Part shown: piece after piece, positions 7,574 to 11,593 of the stretch
Layout: every line of letters begins with the position of its first letter
Position numbering within the stretch: position 1 is the stretch's first letter
Translations under genes and position numbers: made by a program
Notes under the pieces: model-generated
Seen by the model: the letters and a program-made list of their open reading frames with translations, nothing else
What the model was told of the DNA's origin: nothing
The model's database searches: none
Source: an uncultured Clostridia bacterium
Lineage (GTDB): Bacteria > Bacillota > Clostridia > Christensenellales > Borkfalkiaceae
Length of the DNA stretch: 11,593 nucleotides
Direction: 5' to 3'
Assembly (NCBI GenBank): GCA_947176485.1
Contig: CAMWQS010000041.1
Location: 1-11,593, forward strand

Positions 7574-9193
7574 ATGAACTTATTGGCATTAAGCAGCCTG
7601 TTTCTTGCAAACGAGGTGAACGTGCCCGCAATCGTTTTAGGCGTATTGCTCGGCGTCGTTGTTTGCCTTGCCGTGGTGGCGTTTTTTCTTGGAGGAAAGT
7701 TCAAAGAAAAAAGTATTGAAAAAGAGTTAGGCACAGCTAGGGCTAGGTCTGACAAATTTATTGAAGACGCAAAACGCGAGTGCGAAAACATTAAAATCGA
7801 GGCACAGAAACAGAAGCTGCAAAAGCAAGAAGAATTACAAGAAGAATTTGAAAACTGGAGTAGGGAAAAGAAAAAAGACCTACAAAAGCAAGAACAGCGT
7901 TTAGTTCAGAAGGAAGACATTCTGGACAAGAAAGAAGAAGCACTTTTGAAGCAGAACAGTGAATTGGATCAGCAGAAGAAGGCGCTTGCAGCAAAAGAAG
8001 TAGAAGTTAACAAGACGCAAGAAAAGGTAAAGCATCAGCACGAGCTTATGGTACAGGAACTTGAAAAAGTTGCTCAGCTTACCAAGGACGAGGCGAAGAA
8101 GCTTCTTTCCGAAGAAATTCTGGACGAAACCAGACACGACGTAGCATTACAAGTAAGAAATATCGAAGCAACCGCAAAGGAAGAAGCGGTTACCGAGGCG
8201 AAGAGAATTATTTCGCTTGCCGTACAGCGCTGTGCAGCAGACCACGCTTCGGAAATTACGGTTTCCGTCGTTCCTCTGCCCAGCGACGATATGAAGGCAA
8301 GACTTATCGGTAGAGAGGGTAGAAATATCCGCGCTATCGAGAACGCAACGGGTATTGAGCTTATTATCGACGATACTCCCGAAGTAGTTATCCTTTCGGG
8401 CTTTGACCCCGTAAGGCGTGAAATTGCAAGAATTACTCTTGAAAAGCTTATCTCCGACGGAAGAATTCATCCCGCAAGGATAGAAGAAACCGTTGAAAAG
8501 GTAAGAAAAGAAATGGACCAAGAAATCAAGCAAGCGGGCGAAAGCGCGATGTTTGACGTTGGTATCTTCGGAATTCACCCCGAACTTATCAAGCTCTTGG
8601 GCAGACTTAAATACAGAACGAGTTATGGTCAGAACGTATACAAGCACTCAATAGAAGTTGCACAGCTTGCGGGACTTATGGCTCAGGAATTAGGGCTTGA
8701 CGTTAACCTTGCTAAGCGTGCGGGACTTCTCCACGACATAGGTAAAGCAGTTGACCACGAGCAAGAGGGAACGCACATTCAGCTTGGTGCCGACCTTGCT
8801 AAGAAGTATAGGGAAAGCAACAACGTAATTAACGCTATTGCAGCCCATCACGGCGACGTAGAACCTAAAACCATCGAGGCAGTGCTCGTTGCCGCTGCCG
8901 ATGCTATTTCGGGCGCAAGGCCCGGTGCAAGAAGGGAAACGGGTACCAACTACGTTAAAAGGCTTGAAAAGCTTGAAGCTATTGCGGGCGACTTCCGCGG
9001 TGTGGACAAGTGTTACGCCATTCAAGCGGGCAGAGAGGTGCGCGTAATAGTTAAACCAGACCAGGTTGACGATGCTCAAACCTTATTCCTTGCAAAGGAT
9101 ATTGCAAAGAAAATCGAAGCAGAGCTTGAATATCCCGGACAAATTAAAGTTAACGTAATAAGAGAATTCAGAGCTTCTGAATTTGCAAAATAA
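7574..9193 (+). CDS. rny: Ribonuclease Y
   Basis: RNase Y is the membrane-bound endoribonuclease that starts mRNA decay in many Bacillota. The 539 residues show the full architecture: one N-terminal membrane helix (~18-41), a long charged coiled coil rich in Lys, Glu and Gln (~45-210), a KH RNA-binding domain (from ~235; IGREGRN at 245-251) and an HD phosphohydrolase domain with the metal-binding His-Asp at 387-388 (LLHDIGKA). The C-terminus (GQIKVNVIREFRASEFAK) is typical of the family. AGGAGG five bases before the ATG fixes the start. It has its own promoter and a structured leader. Location downstream of recA matches Bacillus-type order, although here nadE lies between them. The protein probably nucleates the RNA degradation complex at the membrane. 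Confidence 0.98.
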   Translation: MNLLALSSLFLANEVNVPAIVLGVLLGVVVCLAVVAFFLGGKFKEKSIEKELGTARARSDKFIEDAKRECENIKIEAQKQKLQKQEELQEEFENWSREKKKDLQKQEQRLVQKEDILDKKEEALLKQNSELDQQKKALAAKEVEVNKTQEKVKHQHELMVQELEKVAQLTKDEAKKLLSEEILDETRHDVALQVRNIEATAKEEAVTEAKRIISLAVQRCAADHASEITVSVVPLPSDDMKARLIGREGRNIRAIENATGIELIIDDTPEVVILSGFDPVRREIARITLEKLISDGRIHPARIEETVEKVRKEMDQEIKQAGESAMFDVGIFGIHPELIKLLGRLKYRTSYGQNVYKHSIEVAQLAGLMAQELGLDVNLAKRAGLLHDIGKAVDHEQEGTHIQLGADLAKKYRESNNVINAIAAHHGDVEPKTIEAVLVAAADAISGARPGARRETGTNYVKRLEKLEAIAGDFRGVDKCYAIQAGREVRVIVKPDQVDDAQTLFLAKDIAKKIEAELEYPGQIKVNVIREFRASEFAK

Positions 9194-9199
9194 ATTTAA

Positions 9200-9226
9200 A
9201 AGCCGCCGATTTTAAGTCGGCGGCTT
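9200..9226 (+). terminator. GC-rich hairpin after rny, probably a weak terminator
   Basis: AAGCCGCCGA (9200-9209) pairs perfectly with TCGGCGGCTT (9217-9226) around a 7-nt loop. It begins 7 nt after the rny stop. The following sequence, AACTTT, is a poor U-tract, so termination may be partial, allowing read-through into the gene at 9244, for which no clear promoter is visible. An alternative role is a 3' barrier that stabilises rny mRNA. Confidence 0.65.
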
Positions 9227-9243
9227 AACTTTCGGAGAAACCT

Positions 9244-9915
9244 ATGAAGAACGGCGCGTTCAGTTATAAATCACCGAACTTCAACAAGCTTGAAGATTAC
9301 GGGTTTATAAAAAACGGAGAAATATATTCTTACGCAACGAATATTTTGAACGACCAGTTTGAAATGCGCGTTAACGTGTCAGCCACAAACAGAGAAGTTA
9401 AAACCGAAGTTATAGATTTAGTCACGGGAGAGCCATATACGTTACACTTGGTTGCTGAAGCGTGTGGCTCCTTCGTTGGGGCAATACGTGCGGAATATGA
9501 GCGCGTTTTGACGGATATATCGGAAAATTGCTTTGAAAAAGACGTTTTTAAAAGTAATTGTGCGCATGAAATAATCGAATTCGTTCGCGAAAAATACGGC
9601 GATGAATTACAATTTTTATGGCGTAAGTTGCCCACCGCTGCAGTTTGGAGAAGGAAAGATAACAATAAGTGGTACGGCATTATAATGGTTATTTCGAAAC
9701 GGAAATTAGGGTTAAAGTCAGATGAAATGACTGAAGTTTTAGATTTGCGCATTGACCCGAAAGTTTTGCCTTCAATCGTTGACGGTATAAGGTATTTCCC
9801 CGGATATCATATGAATAAAAAAAGTTGGTTTACAATGTGTTTGGACGGGTCGGTATCAGCTAAAGAAATATGCGAATGGATAGTAAAAAGCTATAATTTG
9901 GCGGCAAAAGGTTAA
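9244..9915 (+). CDS. MmcQ/YjbR family protein
   Basis: The C-terminal half (~105-220) matches the MmcQ/YjbR family: YGDELQFLWRKLP (118-130), AVWRRKDNNKWYG (133-145), LDLRIDP (166-172), a RYFPGYHMNKKSWFT segment (183-197) and DGSVSAKEICEWI near the end. The N-terminal ~100 residues (YGF, VIDLVTGEPYTLHLV, GSFVGAIRAEYERVL, CFEKDVFKS) match the extra domain seen in longer clostridial members. The fold resembles a CyaY-like, double-wing DNA-binding architecture, but the biochemical function is not established and DNA binding is only a family annotation. GGAG (9234-9237) six bases before the ATG supports the start. The gene is 50 nt after rny behind a hairpin and ends at a bidirectional terminator. 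Confidence 0.88.
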   Translation: MKNGAFSYKSPNFNKLEDYGFIKNGEIYSYATNILNDQFEMRVNVSATNREVKTEVIDLVTGEPYTLHLVAEACGSFVGAIRAEYERVLTDISENCFEKDVFKSNCAHEIIEFVREKYGDELQFLWRKLPTAAVWRRKDNNKWYGIIMVISKRKLGLKSDEMTEVLDLRIDPKVLPSIVDGIRYFPGYHMNKKSWFTMCLDGSVSAKEICEWIVKSYNLAAKG

Positions 9916-9944
9916 AAAAGCGTGGCAAATTGCCACGCTTTTTT
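9914..9944. terminator. Bidirectional intrinsic terminator between convergent genes
   Basis: GCGTGGCA (9920-9927) pairs with TGCCACGC (9931-9938) around an AAT loop. Six As precede it and six Ts follow, so either strand gives a hairpin with a U-tract. It starts within the stop codon of the MmcQ-like gene and ends 7 nt before the stop of the convergent PadR-like gene, serving both. Confidence 0.93.
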
Positions 9945-9951
9945 ATTAAAA

Positions 9952-11481
9952 TCATTTACTGAATACGTAGAAGATGGTTGCAAAGATGGGGATATTTAAA
10001 ACTACGAGGCAAGGAATAATTATCTTTGCCGCAATATCGCCCGCACTTGCAAAGCTGACGTTTAGAAGTATCGAGGTTACGAATACGATTAAAATTAATA
10101 AAACCGTAATAACTACCGATGCGGTGAGGTAGGAGTGAGAAGTAGGTTTTCTCGTGCACTTTCCAAAGTCAGTGGTGGTAAGAATTCCGAATATCGCGAG
10201 CTGTGCAACAGCAATAGCAAGTATAACGAAGGGATAGCCTATTGAAATGCCGTTTATGCCCAAAGAATCTTTGAATGCAAGGCTTAAAGCAAACTCGAAC
10301 AAAAGAATTACGCCGATAATTAAAGAACACTTGAAAAGGGTCTTGCCGCGGTTATATTTCTTTCTTCTTGAACCGGATACGGTATATTCGGAAGAACTTA
10401 CCGTCAAACCATCCTTGTTTGCTTTTATGCTTGCGTCCTCGTAATTTACTTGAACGGGTACTTGCTGAATGGGGTTGGAGGGCTGTTCGGGGCGGTTCTG
10501 CTGTTTTACCGTCTTTACGAACAGATTATTTATAAGGTTCTTATAGTCGCGCTCGGTTTCGGGCTTATTGTTATAGATAAGCTTTTCCGTGTCTATGTAT
10601 TCCGAATCGGGAACGGTAGGGGTTTCTTTCTGCTCGTTTACTGGTTCGGAAATAAGCCGCAGATAATTTTCGTGAATTCTGCGCGCATCAGATGTTTTGT
10701 CTGTAACTGCAATTTCGCTTGACTGAGCTTGAACGGGCACTTGCTGTATCTGCGTTTGTACGACTTCTTGTGCGGGCTGTACGGGCTGTTGAACAGACTG
10801 CATCTGCTGCATAACTTCTTGCATTATCTGCTGAACGACTTCTTGTACTTGCACTTGCTGTGCCACAGTTTGCTGTTCAGCACTCTGCGCAGGTTCAACT
10901 TGCTCTTGCACGGGCTGCGCGACGGGTTGCTCGACAACTACGATTTGCTCGTCCTTTTTATCGGTTTCGTCGTCGTATTTAACTTCGCGCACTTCTTTAA
11001 CTTCTTCTTCGTCGTCCTTAGAAGTAGGAACGCGGGAAGTAGAGGTTTTTAAAATTTTAAAATCAACGGCGGTGGGGGCGGGCTGAGAAAAGTCAAAATT
11101 TCTTTCTGAAATAAGACTGTCAATGACCGTTCTTGAATATTCCCATTCGGCTTGATTTCTTTCGGTTATTTCTCTGCCGCTGTCAGTAAGCGTATAATAC
11201 TTTCTTCTGCCGCCGTTTGAAACCTCGTCAGTTTTCCAGTATGCGTTTATGTAGCCTTGGCTTTCAAGACGCTTTAACGCGCTGTAAAGGGTGGGTTGTT
11301 TTAAAGTATATTGACCGTGACTTTTGGATTCGATTTCTTCGATAATCTCGTAGCCGTATTTGTCGCGCTCGTAAAGGGTGCGAAGAATTATCGTATTTAT
11401 ATGCCCGCGGATAAGGTCTGCGCTTATTCCGCTTTTATTTTCTTCTTCCTCGACCTCGTTATTTTTCAATTCTTCGTCCAA
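9952..11481 (-). CDS. PadR-type winged-helix protein with Gln-rich linker and four membrane helices
   Basis: Residues ~22-112 form a PadR-type winged helix-turn-helix: IRGHINTIILRTLYERDKYG, IIEEIE, QPTLYSALKRLESQGYI (62-78) and GGRRKYYTLTDSGRE (90-104). An acidic, charged segment (~155-180) and a low-complexity region with 27 Gln in 71 residues (184-254) follow, then ~125 polar residues. The basic RRKKYNRGK (372-380) precedes four hydrophobic helices at about 381-404, 413-435, 452-475 and 483-507. The basic TM2-TM3 loop (KCTRK) and the basic pre-TM1 segment predict both ends in the cytoplasm, so the DNA-binding domain would be tethered to the inner face of the membrane. Typical PadR proteins are soluble and 100-190 residues long. 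It starts at TTG behind GGAGG; no in-frame ATG or GTG lies between that and an upstream stop. Ligand and targets are unknown. Confidence 0.88.
   Translation of the reverse strand: MDEELKNNEVEEEENKSGISADLIRGHINTIILRTLYERDKYGYEIIEEIESKSHGQYTLKQPTLYSALKRLESQGYINAYWKTDEVSNGGRRKYYTLTDSGREITERNQAEWEYSRTVIDSLISERNFDFSQPAPTAVDFKILKTSTSRVPTSKDDEEEVKEVREVKYDDETDKKDEQIVVVEQPVAQPVQEQVEPAQSAEQQTVAQQVQVQEVVQQIMQEVMQQMQSVQQPVQPAQEVVQTQIQQVPVQAQSSEIAVTDKTSDARRIHENYLRLISEPVNEQKETPTVPDSEYIDTEKLIYNNKPETERDYKNLINNLFVKTVKQQNRPEQPSNPIQQVPVQVNYEDASIKANKDGLTVSSSEYTVSGSRRKKYNRGKTLFKCSLIIGVILLFEFALSLAFKDSLGINGISIGYPFVILAIAVAQLAIFGILTTTDFGKCTRKPTSHSYLTASVVITVLLILIVFVTSILLNVSFASAGDIAAKIIIPCLVVLNIPIFATIFYVFSK
10720..10932 (-). 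repeat. Low-complexity Gln/Val/Pro-rich coding segment
   Basis: This part of the PadR-like gene encodes residues 184-254, with 27 Gln and about 15 Val. Short imperfect repeats such as QPV, VQ, QQ and QVPV recur, and QVPVQ appears again at residues 340-344. It is probably a flexible spacer; a middle part (QQIMQEVMQQM) could form an amphipathic or coiled-coil helix. Confidence 0.75.
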
Positions 11482-11490
11482 GGTTTTTGT

Positions 11491-11495
11491 CCTCC
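11491..11495 (-). promoter_or_regulatory. Ribosome binding site fixing the TTG start of the PadR-like gene
   Basis: On the minus strand GGAGG precedes TTG (11481-11479) by nine bases. An in-frame TAA lies about 18 nt upstream of the TTG and no in-frame ATG or GTG lies between, so TTG is the only reasonable start that keeps the full winged-helix region behind a good site. Confidence 0.8.
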
Positions 11496-11497
11496 GT

Positions 11498-11525
11498 TAA
11501 TTAAAGTTAATATTAACTTTAATTA
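11498..11525. promoter_or_regulatory. 28-bp perfect palindrome, candidate PadR operator
   Basis: The sequence from 11498 to 11525 equals its own reverse complement (centre between 11511 and 11512; core GTTAATATTAAC). It touches the -10 box of the padR-like promoter and covers the expected transcription start, ending two bases before the GGAGG. A dimeric winged-helix protein would fit such a site, so negative autoregulation is likely. The core does not resemble the ATGT/ACAT half-sites described for several PadR regulators. Because transcription should start inside it, a complete RNA hairpin would not form. Confidence 0.75.
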
Positions 11526-11553
11526 TTTTACCATAAATTGGCGTGCAAGTCAA
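11525..11553 (-). promoter_or_regulatory. Sigma-A-type promoter of the PadR-like gene
   Basis: On the minus strand TTGACT (11553-11548), a 17-nt spacer and TAAAAT (11530-11525) form the promoter, and TGG directly before the -10 gives an extended -10. The start of transcription should be near 11518. The adjoining palindrome suggests it is repressed by a dimeric regulator. Confidence 0.85.
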
Positions 11554-11593
11554 TACTTTGAGTAAGTTAAATAGTACTATGTCACACATAATC
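11554..11593. other. Upstream intergenic sequence, nothing assigned
   Basis: These AT-rich 40 bases upstream of the padR-like promoter show no coding signal. The only structure is a 10-bp palindrome ATAGTACTAT at 11571-11580, which could be part of a regulatory region shared with a gene beyond the window. Confidence 0.4.

Noticed and set aside
8147..8647. Long minus-strand open frame opposite rny
   Set aside because: It lies fully within the conserved KH and HD coding sequence of rny, shows no recognisable domain and has no ribosome binding site of its own that I could see. Treated as a shadow frame.
10720..10932. Glutamine-rich repeat as a CRISPR-like or tandem DNA repeat
   Set aside because: The units are short and irregular and stay in frame with a coding sequence; this is low-complexity protein, not a repeat array.
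10729..11052. Plus-strand Leu-rich open frame opposite the padR-like gene
   Set aside because: Its Leu/His/Phe-rich composition is simply the complement of the Gln-rich and acidic coding sequence on the minus strand.
11558..11580. Possible rightward promoter (TTGAGT and TACTAT) at the window edge
   Set aside because: The spacing between the two hexamers is only 11 nt and both match poorly, so no plus-strand promoter can be supported.

Overview
The window looks like a core chromosomal segment of a low- to mid-GC Bacillota (Firmicutes) genome, most likely an uncultured clostridial lineage. The support is the gene set and order (ftsK/spoIIIE, rimO, pgsA, cinA, recA, then rny), strong sigma-A-type promoters, GGAGG-type ribosome binding sites and U-tailed intrinsic terminators. 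The lineage beyond class Clostridia is an inference. I see no rRNA, tRNA, CRISPR array, insertion sequence or phage gene.

Region 1 (1-7447, + strand) is one compact operon. It starts inside an FtsK/SpoIIIE DNA translocase (5' end missing) and continues with rimO (8-nt overlap), pgsA (4-nt ATGA overlap), a shortened cinA (4-nt ATGA overlap), recA (16-nt gap) and a two-domain nadE (10-nt gap). It ends in a strong intrinsic terminator. It joins chromosome segregation, ribosomal protein modification, phospholipid synthesis, recombination and NAD metabolism. The CinA here has a KH domain plus the NMN-amidase (PncC-type) domain but lacks the usual N-terminal MoCF-like domain. Together with nadE it would supply two steps of a route returning NMN, a by-product of bacterial DNA ligase, to NAD.

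Region 2 (7448-9944, + strand) has its own promoter (TTGACT, 17 nt, TACAAT) driving rny (RNase Y). The predicted transcript begins almost directly with a stem-loop. After rny come a GC-rich hairpin and a MmcQ/YjbR-family gene, which ends at a symmetric bidirectional terminator shared with the convergent gene on the right.

Region 3 (9952-11593, - strand) is the most unusual part. It holds a 509-residue protein with a PadR-type winged helix at its N-terminus, an acidic then Gln/Val/Pro-rich linker, and four predicted membrane helices at the C-terminus: apparently a membrane-anchored PadR regulator. It starts at TTG behind GGAGG. Its promoter (TTGACT, 17 nt, extended -10 TGG-TAAAAT) is followed by a perfect 28-bp palindrome that touches the -10 box and covers the expected transcription start, a strong candidate for an autoregulatory operator.
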